Shown: positions 55,826 to 64,000 of the stretch, piece by piece
Numbering within the stretch: the first letter of the stretch is position 1
How the letters are laid out: every line of letters begins with the position of its first letter
NCBI RefSeq assembly: GCF_001678675.1
Contig: NZ_LZRN01000004.1
Location: 1-64,000, forward strand
DNA length: 64,000 nucleotides
Direction: 5' to 3'
Origin: Gelidibacter algens
GTDB lineage: Bacteria; Bacteroidota; Bacteroidia; Flavobacteriales; Flavobacteriaceae
The notes under the pieces: model-generated
Told to the model about the DNA's origin: nothing
Database searches by the model: none
Seen by the model: the letters and a program-made list of their open reading frames with translations, nothing else
Made by a program: the position numbers and the translations under genes

Positions 55826-58735
55826 TTACATCTTGATCAATTTTGAGGTTGACACCTGACCGTTGCTGTGCGCTATTTTAACAACATACATACTTTGGTC
55901 CAAATCAGAAACGTCAAAATTATCTGAGGTTGTAAATGCACCCTTAAATGATCTGATAAGTTTGCCTGTGATGTCATAAATGTCAAGCACATTGAAGTCC
56001 TTGTTTATTCTGAACGTATCGTTTACAGGGTTTGGATAAATTGTGAAACTGTTTTCCGCATTAAAGGAAGTTGAGCTTAAGGTGGCAGCTTGGTTTCCAA
56101 AAATCCTAAACTGTCCTGCAGGAATGGTTATTGGCGCAGCTGTATTTGTAACAGTAATCACTGTGTTTCCCGTCTCGTCCATAAGGTCAAACCAACTACC
56201 TGTGTAAGGAAAATCTGGAACAATAGTTAAGTCCCCCACCGAAAAATTGGCCAATACAACCACATTCTTTAAAGCGGTATTCGGTAGTGCATCATTGAAC
56301 ACATAAATACGCTGTCTAATGTTACTACCGTTGGGGCTGATGGTATAATCTCCCTCAAATACGGGTTCATTAACTTTTAGGGCATTTAAACGGGCATAAT
56401 CCTTATAGACTTGAGATCTGTTGGCAACGTTGGTCCAGTTTTCTGTCCATTGGGGTTGTGGTTTTGTGTCTAATTTGCAATCGCCTTGTCCATCCACATC
56501 ACCCGGAAGGTTGACCTTACCATTTTTACATGTGAAGATGGAATTATTCATCCCCAATGCTCCAAAGTGCCAAATCATTTTTGGTCCAGGAACCGTAATT
56601 AAGGTGGCAGCGACCGACGAAGCCCTGATCAAAGCAGAAGGCAATAAACGTGCGTTTTGGAGTGCGGTGTTCCCTTCGGTTTGTGTGCGATACATCACAC
56701 GTTCCTCGTCATGACTTTCGGCGTAGCCTACCAGACGTTTAGCATTGAAATTACGACTTTTATGACCAACGCCAGCAAGATTTCCCTGTGCTGCGAAACC
56801 TTTCGAGAGTTCAGTATAAGGATCTGTCATTTTGCCCCAAAGCATGATTCCTTTTGCAATACCATCGACCTCACCTGTAAATCGGTAATCTGCCCATGGC
56901 TTTTCTTCGGAGTTACTTCCCAAATGCTCGAAAATCACGTAATGAGTAGGATCTAAACTCCAGGAGTAATCAGCGTATTCCGTCAAGATTCCGAAACGAT
57001 CGGATGGTGTCCCATTGGTGCAGGGGTCATCATTTGAGTTACATAATTGTGTAAACCCTTTGGTCAAGTCCCAACGGAAACCATCAATTTTAAATTCCTT
57101 AATCCAATGTTCCAAAACACGTTTCGTATAATATTTTGTGAGAGCACTAGAATGATCAAAGTCATAACCTACGCTGTAACTATGTCTGGCTTCTTGGTTT
57201 AGAAATGGATTTTCGTTGCTGGGTTCTCCCCAACCGTCCACATCAGGATCGTTCATCCACATACGCACCAAAGGATTTCTTCCGAAGGCATGATTTAATG
57301 CCACATCAAGGATTACGGCAATGCCATTTTGGTGACACAAATCTATAAATTCCTTAAACTTTTCCTCGGTGCCATAAAATTTATCAAGTGCCATGTGAAA
57401 AGAGGTATTGTAGCCCCAACTTTCATTGCCTTCAAATTCCATGATAGGCATCAACTGAATGGCATTGATGTTCAGATTTTTGAAATAATCTATTTTATCG
57501 ATCAAATCTTGGATATTTCTGTCAGTATCAAAATCCCTGATCAAGACTTCGTAGATGATCAAATCTTCCTTCTTCGGCTTACTGAAATCAGTAACTTGCC
57601 AGTTATAAGGTGTCTTTCCTGTTTCCAAAACGCTAACTTCACGCTCTTGCCCTGCAGGATAAGCGGGTAAATTAGGATAAGAACTTGCAGGAATGTATGG
57701 ATCATCAAATGGTGACAACACTAAAGTAGAATAAGGATCTGCAGTTTTGACTAGCTTTGGTGAATTTGCAACGGGTGTTTGATCTGTTACCCAAAATTGA
57801 TAAGTCTCTACTTGATTAGGAGTTAATCCATTAAGCTCCAACCAAAATTTGCCGGAACTATCTTTTTTCATGGCATACGCATCATCTGGTTGCCAGTTAT
57901 TAAAACTACCTGCTACATATACGAAATCTTTTAGGGGTGCATTTAGAACTAAAATAGCCTTTGTTGGATCGTTATCATTATAGTTAATGCCATCTTCTAA
58001 ACCAGCTGTAGGAAAATTTTGAATTGTGGTCCCGGGGTTTATAATTACAGAAAATAATTTTGAAATGGAGGTTCCTAATTGGGTAATTTCTAAGACGTAG
58101 TTTTTATTGGTCGTTATATTAGCGTCAGTGTAGCTGTAAGTTGAGCTTCCAGAACTTGAATCTATAGCTATGCCATTTGCTTTTAGAGTGTAAGTAGCAT
58201 TACCGTTGGTGTTACTAGCTGATATACTAAGATTTTGTCCAGAATTTAGGATAGTAATTGCATCCGAAGGATTGGTTAAGTTAGCTTGGAATAATCCAAC
58301 ATCAAAAATAAAATCGCTGCAGTTATTCCCTTTAAGTTCTTGTCTGCCATTCTCATTTCTAATTACCATGCCAATTTTTGTGGCATTGGAAGCTTGCGTT
58401 GTAGTTAAGCCATAATAGTTTTCAGGAACTATAGTAATACTGTAGATGCCGTTACCATTATTGGTCATTTGCCCTATGCCATCATCCTGTTCATAATTCC
58501 CGACAACCTTAAATCCAAAGGGGTTGGTGTCATCGCCAATACCTGAATGCATATAGACCTTGTTGGGGTTGGACATACTGTTGCAATTAGATGCGGTACT
58601 ATTGATATCTACAGTAATAGTAATCGATTCATTTATTTGGAAAGGATTAGGTGTAATGGAAACCTGAGCATTGAGTGTTATTGAAAAAAACAAACTCAAA
58701 AACACGAGACTAAGAAGTGTGAAGTTTTTTTTCAT
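55826..58735 (-). CDS. GH13 alpha-amylase-family enzyme, T9SS-exported
   Basis: The 969-residue protein has a Sec signal (residues 1-23), E-set/CBM-like beta domains including a CBM48-like segment (about 250-330; VYVAGSFNNWQPDDA), the GH13 barrel with Asp556 (GFRWDLTKGF), Glu603 (VIFEHLGS) and Asp676 (YAESHDEER), a beta C domain, and a type IX secretion tail (about 885-969; TIYPNPVNDTFRI, then GQVSTSKLIKM). It would be exported by T9SS and cleave starch or related alpha-glucan outside the cell. It is in the minus-strand starch locus, downstream of a terminator after susE. Confidence 0.92.
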   Translation of the reverse strand: MKKNFTLLSLVFLSLFFSITLNAQVSITPNPFQINESITITVDINSTASNCNSMSNPNKVYMHSGIGDDTNPFGFKVVGNYEQDDGIGQMTNNGNGIYSITIVPENYYGLTTTQASNATKIGMVIRNENGRQELKGNNCSDFIFDVGLFQANLTNPSDAITILNSGQNLSISASNTNGNATYTLKANGIAIDSSSGSSTYSYTDANITTNKNYVLEITQLGTSISKLFSVIINPGTTIQNFPTAGLEDGINYNDNDPTKAILVLNAPLKDFVYVAGSFNNWQPDDAYAMKKDSSGKFWLELNGLTPNQVETYQFWVTDQTPVANSPKLVKTADPYSTLVLSPFDDPYIPASSYPNLPAYPAGQEREVSVLETGKTPYNWQVTDFSKPKKEDLIIYEVLIRDFDTDRNIQDLIDKIDYFKNLNINAIQLMPIMEFEGNESWGYNTSFHMALDKFYGTEEKFKEFIDLCHQNGIAVILDVALNHAFGRNPLVRMWMNDPDVDGWGEPSNENPFLNQEARHSYSVGYDFDHSSALTKYYTKRVLEHWIKEFKIDGFRWDLTKGFTQLCNSNDDPCTNGTPSDRFGILTEYADYSWSLDPTHYVIFEHLGSNSEEKPWADYRFTGEVDGIAKGIMLWGKMTDPYTELSKGFAAQGNLAGVGHKSRNFNAKRLVGYAESHDEERVMYRTQTEGNTALQNARLLPSALIRASSVAATLITVPGPKMIWHFGALGMNNSIFTCKNGKVNLPGDVDGQGDCKLDTKPQPQWTENWTNVANRSQVYKDYARLNALKVNEPVFEGDYTISPNGSNIRQRIYVFNDALPNTALKNVVVLANFSVGDLTIVPDFPYTGSWFDLMDETGNTVITVTNTAAPITIPAGQFRIFGNQAATLSSTSFNAENSFTIYPNPVNDTFRINKDFNVLDIYDITGKLIRSFKGAFTTSDNFDVSDLDQSMYVVKIAHSNGQVSTSKLIKM

Positions 58736-58794
58736 TTTATAATTTGATAAATTTCGAAATCCATCTAAAATAGAATGTAAAATATTCTACAATT

Positions 58795-58824
58795 AAAAAA
58801 GCTGGTTGATGAACCAGCTTTTTT
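58795..58824 (-). terminator. Hairpin terminator between susE-like gene and the amylase gene
   Basis: A perfect 13-bp stem (AAAAAAGCTGGTT with AACCAGCTTTTTT) around a 4-base loop. For minus-strand transcription it has a T6 tail, so the amylase may depend on read-through or its own promoter. Confidence 0.8.
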
Positions 58825-58838
58825 ATGAATATTTATAA

Positions 58839-59981
58839 TTATTGAAGTGCAGCAGTATAGGTGTACATTCTAGGATTGCTAAAATCTACCTCAATCAAAT
58901 AAGTACCTGCGGCATCAACGGTTAAGTTAGTGCCATCATTAAAATCTAATGTGCCATCTGCCCCTGCATCACCATAATTGAGAGCCCATGCATTATTAGC
59001 TCTAAATTTAAAGGCATCATCAGCACCGGCTGTAAGGGCGATGGTAATTTCCCATTTTCCTGTAGTAGGGTTATAGGTCATATCTTGATCTTCTACACCA
59101 TTGTCTGGCCATCCAGCAGGGGTTGCGCTTCCTGTAATTGCCCAATTTGTGATTTCTGCGGTGTATGTGAGGGTTGTTAAGTTGACCTTAATAAAATAAT
59201 ATCCAGCACCAGTAAGTAAAATGTTGCTTTCCCCTTCTTGGATCAAGGTTCCAGAAAAAGTACCATCATCTCCATAATCGCCTTCAAAAGACTCATTTGT
59301 TGGTAAAACCTTGAATTCTGGGCTTTCTACATTCATGAAAACATAACCTTCGTATTCATTGTTCCCTTCACCGGAAGAGGCAATTGGCACTGCATTAGGT
59401 GCTTTCCAATTCTCGCCGTAACCGCTAGCTTCTAGGAAGTTTCCAACAATATATAGTTTAGGTAATTGTACTTCAGCTTCACCTTCCTGTAATTCAATAT
59501 TTAAGGCTTGAACAGGAGAGTACGAAGCTAAGCCGTTGTCGCCTACAACCGCCATCAACCTAAAAAAGACTTGGCCTACGTTTGGAATATCATCGGTATT
59601 TGGATCATTATCTAAACCTGCGGCTTCAGCCAAAGCTATCATTTTATTAATGGTCACAGCAATTTCATTACCAGATGTAGAGCCTAAATTATACAAGGGC
59701 TCACCTGGTATATAGTCACTGAAATCAGATTCTGTAGCAGCTTGCAAGCTATAAGTGACATTTGTTGGAACTGAAAAATTGGCATTTGACCAAGTAAAAC
59801 GTTCAGCCAAATTATTTCCCACAGTAGGATTTAAAAGGTAATTCTCCAAAAATGTAGTATTAAATACAAGATCATTTGTTGCAACAGCCACAAATTCTAA
59901 ATCATCATCTTGTTGGCAGGCGTTAAATGATAGTCCAACTATCATGATTACTATAAAAAGTTTTAATTTTTTCATCATCAT
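58839..59981 (-). CDS. SusE/SusF-like surface starch-binding lipoprotein
   Basis: The 380-residue lipoprotein has a lipobox (GLSFNAC, Cys about 21), an N-terminal SusE domain (Ig-like; about 25-155, FTWSNANFSVPTNVTYSLQ) and two starch-binding-type beta domains (about 170-275 with LYIVGNFLEASGYGENW; about 280-380 with WAITGSATPAGWPDNG and FKFRANNAWALNYGD). It holds maltodextrin at the cell surface near the SusCD complex. It lies 9 bp downstream of susD. Confidence 0.9.
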   Translation of the reverse strand: MMMKKLKLFIVIMIVGLSFNACQQDDDLEFVAVATNDLVFNTTFLENYLLNPTVGNNLAERFTWSNANFSVPTNVTYSLQAATESDFSDYIPGEPLYNLGSTSGNEIAVTINKMIALAEAAGLDNDPNTDDIPNVGQVFFRLMAVVGDNGLASYSPVQALNIELQEGEAEVQLPKLYIVGNFLEASGYGENWKAPNAVPIASSGEGNNEYEGYVFMNVESPEFKVLPTNESFEGDYGDDGTFSGTLIQEGESNILLTGAGYYFIKVNLTTLTYTAEITNWAITGSATPAGWPDNGVEDQDMTYNPTTGKWEITIALTAGADDAFKFRANNAWALNYGDAGADGTLDFNDGTNLTVDAAGTYLIEVDFSNPRMYTYTAALQ

Positions 59982-59990
59982 TATTTTTAT

Positions 59991-61538
59991 TTAATATCCT
60001 GGGTTTTGTTTTAAATTAGGGTTTGCTTGTAAGGCTTGATCTGGAATAGGGAACAATTTATAGGTTGCAGGAATAGAAGTGCCACTGGCAACTCCACCTT
60101 TCCATGGCCAATTGTAGGCGCCTCCAGTAAATTTTCCAAATCTTATCAAATCTGTTCTTCTATGGCCTTCAAGATTTAATTCTCTTGCACGTTCGTCTAA
60201 AATGAATTGTTCATTAAGATTTGATAACGTGATTGCACTAGCATTAGAGCGTAGTCTAACATCATTAACATAGGAAAGTGCGGTATTCATATCAGCTCCT
60301 GACACTCCTCTTACGGCCAATTCAGCATACATGAGGTAAGCATCAGCAAGTCTGAAAAGTGGAAAATCTGTACTAGAGAAAGCGGTTGGCGTTGACATTT
60401 CTTGAAATTTAGTATTCCTAAATTTTACAGAAGGATAGCCATCGGTCCAAGTTCTGTAATTTGTCATCTCATAACTATGTCCTTCCGTCCAAAAAAGACT
60501 CGCTCTAATGTCATTTGAGTTTTCTAATTCTGCTTCATTGGCAGCAAATAGGCCATACCATGCTTTGGTTGCTCGGTGACCTTGCCAACCCTCAGCGGCT
60601 CCAAAATCAGAAATTGTAATGGTATCTGGGCTCAAATTTCCATTGACTATATAAGTGGTATTGCCAAAACTCTGGCTCTTAACCGCATCCGCGATTAGCG
60701 GAAATATAATTTCTGGGGAGGTGTTATTATCTGCAGAAAAAACCTTCACAAAATTTGGGTCTAGAGAATAAGGGCCACTGATCACCTTTTTAACATATGT
60801 AACAGCATCAGCATATCTAGGTGTGCCAGTATATACTTCGGCATTCATGTAAAGTTTAGCCAGTAACATAGATGCTACATAGGTGTTTGCTCTTCCATAG
60901 GAATTTGATTCAGGTAAAATTGGTATAATGGCCAATAATTCTGATTCAACAAAATTAAATAATTCTTGCCTTGTTGCCTCAGGCAGAGGAGTGGATTGTC
61001 CCAAATTGGCTTCAGTTGCTAGCACACCTTTTCCAAAGGCATCTATTAAATAGTAATAGGCTAGAGCACGGATGAATCTTGTTTCTGAAAGTACGATTTC
61101 CTCGTCTTCAACATCAACGCCTTGGAGTACTTGGATTAAGTTGTTACATTGTGGGATGGTATAATAAATTCTGTTATATAAATATCTGAAAAATTTATTG
61201 TTTCCATCCCAATCAGAAGTTGTTGTCAATTGGTCCAAACCATCATCTCCCCAACGATTTTTCATACCATCAGCAGTAAAATCTTGTAGGTTGACAATTC
61301 CTCTTAAAAAAGGAGATTCACCTGCATTATCGCTAATATCAGAACTTCCTGGTCCGTTTGGCCCTGAAAGTGCAAAGGAGGCATAAAGCCTTGAAACAAT
61401 GCCTTCAATGGCATTGGGGTCTTGAGCCAATAATTCGTCCAATGATAATTGGGTCAAAGGTTCAGTGTTTAGATCGTCTGTGCAGGAACCAAGACTTAAC
61501 ATCATGAGCCCTATAGTTGCAATCATTATTTTTTTCAT
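59991..61538 (-). CDS. SusD-like starch/maltodextrin-binding lipoprotein
   Basis: The 515-residue lipoprotein has a lipobox (LMMLSLGSC, Cys about 19), SusD helices (ETRFIRALAYYYLIDAFGKG) and the ending NPNLKQNPGY. The GH13 and SusE/F-like neighbours point to starch or maltodextrins as ligand. It lies 12 bp after the susC stop. Confidence 0.94.
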   Translation of the reverse strand: MKKIMIATIGLMMLSLGSCTDDLNTEPLTQLSLDELLAQDPNAIEGIVSRLYASFALSGPNGPGSSDISDNAGESPFLRGIVNLQDFTADGMKNRWGDDGLDQLTTTSDWDGNNKFFRYLYNRIYYTIPQCNNLIQVLQGVDVEDEEIVLSETRFIRALAYYYLIDAFGKGVLATEANLGQSTPLPEATRQELFNFVESELLAIIPILPESNSYGRANTYVASMLLAKLYMNAEVYTGTPRYADAVTYVKKVISGPYSLDPNFVKVFSADNNTSPEIIFPLIADAVKSQSFGNTTYIVNGNLSPDTITISDFGAAEGWQGHRATKAWYGLFAANEAELENSNDIRASLFWTEGHSYEMTNYRTWTDGYPSVKFRNTKFQEMSTPTAFSSTDFPLFRLADAYLMYAELAVRGVSGADMNTALSYVNDVRLRSNASAITLSNLNEQFILDERARELNLEGHRRTDLIRFGKFTGGAYNWPWKGGVASGTSIPATYKLFPIPDQALQANPNLKQNPGY

Positions 61539-61550
61539 AGTTTTTATTTT

Positions 61551-64000
61551 TTAAAAATCTAAATTAATACCAAAAGTATAAACTGTTGGTCTTGGATAAA
61601 AATTACCATCGATACCACCAAAGTTTTCTGGATCCTGTCCTTCATAATCCGTAATTAAGAACGGATTTGAAACAGCCCCAGACAATCTTAGGGACGCATC
61701 TTTAATAATGTTCTTAAAGTTGTAACCTATAGCGATATTGTCACATCTTAAAAAAGTCGCATCCTTCAAATAGTAGTCAGAAAATTGTACGTTTCCTCTC
61801 ACATTGTCAAAAACAGGGTTGGCAGCACCATCATAAAAATTGAGTACATTAGAAATACTCGTGTTGTTAGCTGGTAGTGCACTTTCAATGAATCCGTAGT
61901 TAAGCAAGTTAAAATTATAGACATTGCCTCCTAGTTGTCCTCTAAAGCTTGAGCTCAAGTCCCAATTCTTGTAATTGAAATTTAAGCCAAAACCATAGGT
62001 CCAATTTGGTACTATTTGTTCAAAATAGCGGTCGTCATTTGTAATTTGATTGTCTCCATTTAAATCTACAAAAGCATTTGGAATTGGGTTTCCATCAGTA
62101 TCATAAACTTGTTTAAATACAAAGGCACTTTCTGGTTGCTCTCCCAGGGCGTGGTAAAGTAATAGCGCTCCCGTACCTCTTAAAGAACCTCCAATACCAA
62201 TGTTGTTTCTGCCTCCTAAATCGGTAATCTCTACTGTATTGTAAGCAACATTTCCATTGATATTGAAACTGAAATTCTCCGTCTGTATAGGATTGAGGTT
62301 TAAGTTCAACTCAAAGCCTTCGCTCTCAGTAGCTCCAACATTATCGATAAATCGGTCAGAGAAGGCTTGTCCTGGTGGCACTGGAACTTGTGCCAAAAGA
62401 TCTGTTGTTTCTCTCTTGTAGATATCAAATGAACCAGAAAGGAGATTTGAAAATACATTAAAATCCAGACCAAGGTTATAGGTTGTTGTTTTTTCCCAAG
62501 TTAAATTAGGATTAAAAGGTAAGGCAGAATATAATGAAGAATTAGGTAAGTATTGACTATTGCTATCACCAGCTTGAAATAGTGGGATAGACGGATAGAA
62601 ACCTACAACTCCCGTAATGTCTTGCTGACCTGTTTGTCCATATCCTAAACGTATTTTTAATTCATCAATAAATTCAACGTTTTTCAAAAAAGATTCTTCT
62701 TTTACTTTCCAAGCCAATGCTGCTGCAGGGAAATAGCCCCAACGATTTTCTTCTGTGAACAATGACGATCCGTCTGCTCTTATGGATAGCGTTAGCAAAT
62801 ATTTATTGTCAATATCAATGTTTGTTCGTCCAAAATACGATTGGAGGTTGAGCACGTTGTAATACCTGTTGTTTATGTTTTCAGGATTGACAACTTCAAA
62901 CCTAAGGCCTGTTTCTGTATCATAATCAAAACGGTCTTGGTTACCATCATTTTTGAAATTTTGATAGGAATAACCGGCCTGGATATCAAATTTATTCAGA
63001 ATACCCTCTTCAAAGCTTTTGGTATATTGACCATACGCATCAAGTGTGGTGTTGGTGATGTCTTGTCTTTCACTGTAATTGACGCCAGGATTAAATACAA
63101 AATTATTGTTGATGTCAGTATTTGCACTGTCAAATCTATAGCTTGCCACGGCATTGTCAAAATAGCGTTCTTCAATAGTAGATTTTGAAGCATCTAATCC
63201 TAAATTTACTACCGCTTTTAGCTCAGGTAAAAAGGGCATCGTGTAATCAAATTCAATATTTCCTAAGAAACGAAGGGCTTCTTGCGGTCTTTCTCTCTGT
63301 TGCAGTAATGCCAACGGGTTAAACTGTCCATCCAATATCAATCGATTGCCATCTGCATTAGTGTTCATATAATAACCTCCAAACCTGTTATCTGCTGATG
63401 TATCGTATATTGGTTTGGTTGGGTCAAATACAAGTGCCCCAGCTAAAGCCCCATTTCCATCAATAGCATTCTTGTCAGCATAAGTAAGTTTTGCGTTGAC
63501 ATCCAATTTAAGATTATCGTCAAAAAACTTTGGGTTCAACTTTAATGCGGCGCTGACACGCTCGTAATCGTCAGTTTTTATGACACCTTCTGCGTTGGAA
63601 TAGCCAATAGAACCTCTAAAAGGTATTTTATCAAATAAATTGGCACTCGCACTAAAATTGGTATTTGAGGTAAATGCTGTTCTGTAAACGGCATCTCGCC
63701 AATCTGAATCATAAATATCACGCCCGTTGAGTGTTTGAGCAACTAGAGCATTGGAGGAAACTTCAGTTGGATCTACCCCAAGCGAACCCACAAAATCTGG
63801 ATGATATTCTTGAATGAATTTTACATACTCACTGCTTGTCATGACATCTAAGCCATCACCGGCTTTACTTACAGAAAGATTAGTTGAAAAATTAAATTTT
63901 GTTGCCCCTGATGTTCCTCTCTTAGTGGTTATAATTATTACACCGTTAGACGCTCTGGTACCATAAATGGCAGCTGCAGAGGCATCTTTCAAAATTGAGA
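61551..64000 (-). CDS. SusC-like TonB-dependent transporter, 5' end outside the window
   Basis: At least 816 residues are present, in an open frame that continues through the window edge; the sequence begins in the plug domain (SILKDASAAAIYGTRASNGV) and continues through the barrel to the C-terminal strand TVYTFGINLDF. The signal peptide, regulatory-like domain and TonB box must lie beyond 64000. It forms the importer with the SusD protein and is the first gene of the starch locus seen here. Confidence 0.93.
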   Translation of the reverse strand, partial: SILKDASAAAIYGTRASNGVIIITTKRGTSGATKFNFSTNLSVSKAGDGLDVMTSSEYVKFIQEYHPDFVGSLGVDPTEVSSNALVAQTLNGRDIYDSDWRDAVYRTAFTSNTNFSASANLFDKIPFRGSIGYSNAEGVIKTDDYERVSAALKLNPKFFDDNLKLDVNAKLTYADKNAIDGNGALAGALVFDPTKPIYDTSADNRFGGYYMNTNADGNRLILDGQFNPLALLQQRERPQEALRFLGNIEFDYTMPFLPELKAVVNLGLDASKSTIEERYFDNAVASYRFDSANTDINNNFVFNPGVNYSERQDITNTTLDAYGQYTKSFEEGILNKFDIQAGYSYQNFKNDGNQDRFDYDTETGLRFEVVNPENINNRYYNVLNLQSYFGRTNIDIDNKYLLTLSIRADGSSLFTEENRWGYFPAAALAWKVKEESFLKNVEFIDELKIRLGYGQTGQQDITGVVGFYPSIPLFQAGDSNSQYLPNSSLYSALPFNPNLTWEKTTTYNLGLDFNVFSNLLSGSFDIYKRETTDLLAQVPVPPGQAFSDRFIDNVGATESEGFELNLNLNPIQTENFSFNINGNVAYNTVEITDLGGRNNIGIGGSLRGTGALLLYHALGEQPESAFVFKQVYDTDGNPIPNAFVDLNGDNQITNDDRYFEQIVPNWTYGFGLNFNYKNWDLSSSFRGQLGGNVYNFNLLNYGFIESALPANNTSISNVLNFYDGAANPVFDNVRGNVQFSDYYLKDATFLRCDNIAIGYNFKNIIKDASLRLSGAVSNPFLITDYEGQDPENFGGIDGNFYPRPTVYTFGINLDF

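Overview
The window is AT-rich chromosomal DNA of a Bacteroidota bacterium, almost certainly a marine member of the Flavobacteriaceae. The case rests on two SusC/SusD pairs, a type IX secretion C-terminal tail on the amylase, promoter-like TAnnTTTG boxes, Bacteroidota-type tyrosine recombinases, and a typical housekeeping set (prmA, clpS, nhaA, an AcnA-type aconitase). No rRNA or CRISPR array was seen.

Layout. (1) 1-6.7 kb: a phosphate-selective-type porin, prmA and clpS, then a minus-strand sulfur operon (Crp/Fnr regulator, two YeeE/YedE transporter pieces, a TauE/SafE permease, and a persulfide-dioxygenase/rhodanese fusion). (2) 6.77-12.1 kb: a decayed integrative island between an intact tRNA-Arg(ACG) and the 3' half of a tRNA-Leu(TAG). 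It holds a broken tyrosine recombinase, a HipB-like regulator, a gene whose end is cut by an IS1595-family element, and an intact tyrosine recombinase with repeated arm-type sites. (3) 12.5-43.6 kb: a very large polysaccharide/oligosaccharide utilisation locus. Two LacI regulators flank a GH65 enzyme; divergently there is SusC/SusD, a hairpin terminator, three tandem about 1,100-residue CRTAC1-like (FG-GAP plus ASPIC/UnbV) lipoproteins, a vanadium-haloperoxidase-like PAP2 lipoprotein, a membrane-anchored GyrI-like protein, a GH97 alpha-glucosidase, two MFS transporters, a GH37 trehalase, a PfkB sugar kinase and a GH13_18 sucrose-phosphorylase-like enzyme. (4) 43.6-55.6 kb: ordinary chromosome (MutM/Nei-like glycosylase, dehydrogenases, hydrolase, NhaA, aconitase, cupin, FemAB-like protein) with two decayed gene remnants. 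(5) 55.8-64 kb: a minus-strand starch/maltodextrin locus (T9SS-exported GH13, SusE/F-like, SusD, SusC running off the window).

How the genes may work together. In region 3 the enzymes all act on small alpha-glucosides: GH65 resembles kojibiose hydrolase, GH97 keeps the three SusB catalytic glutamates, GH37 splits trehalose, and GH13_18 plus PfkB would split sucrose-like donors and phosphorylate the released fructose. Import would run SusCD, then periplasmic GH65/GH97, then MFS, then cytoplasmic GH37/GH13_18/PfkB. Trehalose, sucrose and glucosylglycerol are common osmolytes of marine phototrophs, so a compatible-solute scavenging role is a reasonable inference. A perfect 22-bp LacI-type operator upstream of susC, with a 12/14 match upstream of GH65, ties both arms to the LacI proteins.

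The most unusual part is the run of three giant propeller lipoproteins plus a haloperoxidase-like protein inside a sugar locus. Two of these genes carry single-base frameshifts exactly at poly-A tracts (A8 and A7), which may be decay, slippage or sequencing error. A deletion scar of a GH13 lipoprotein lies just before GH97.
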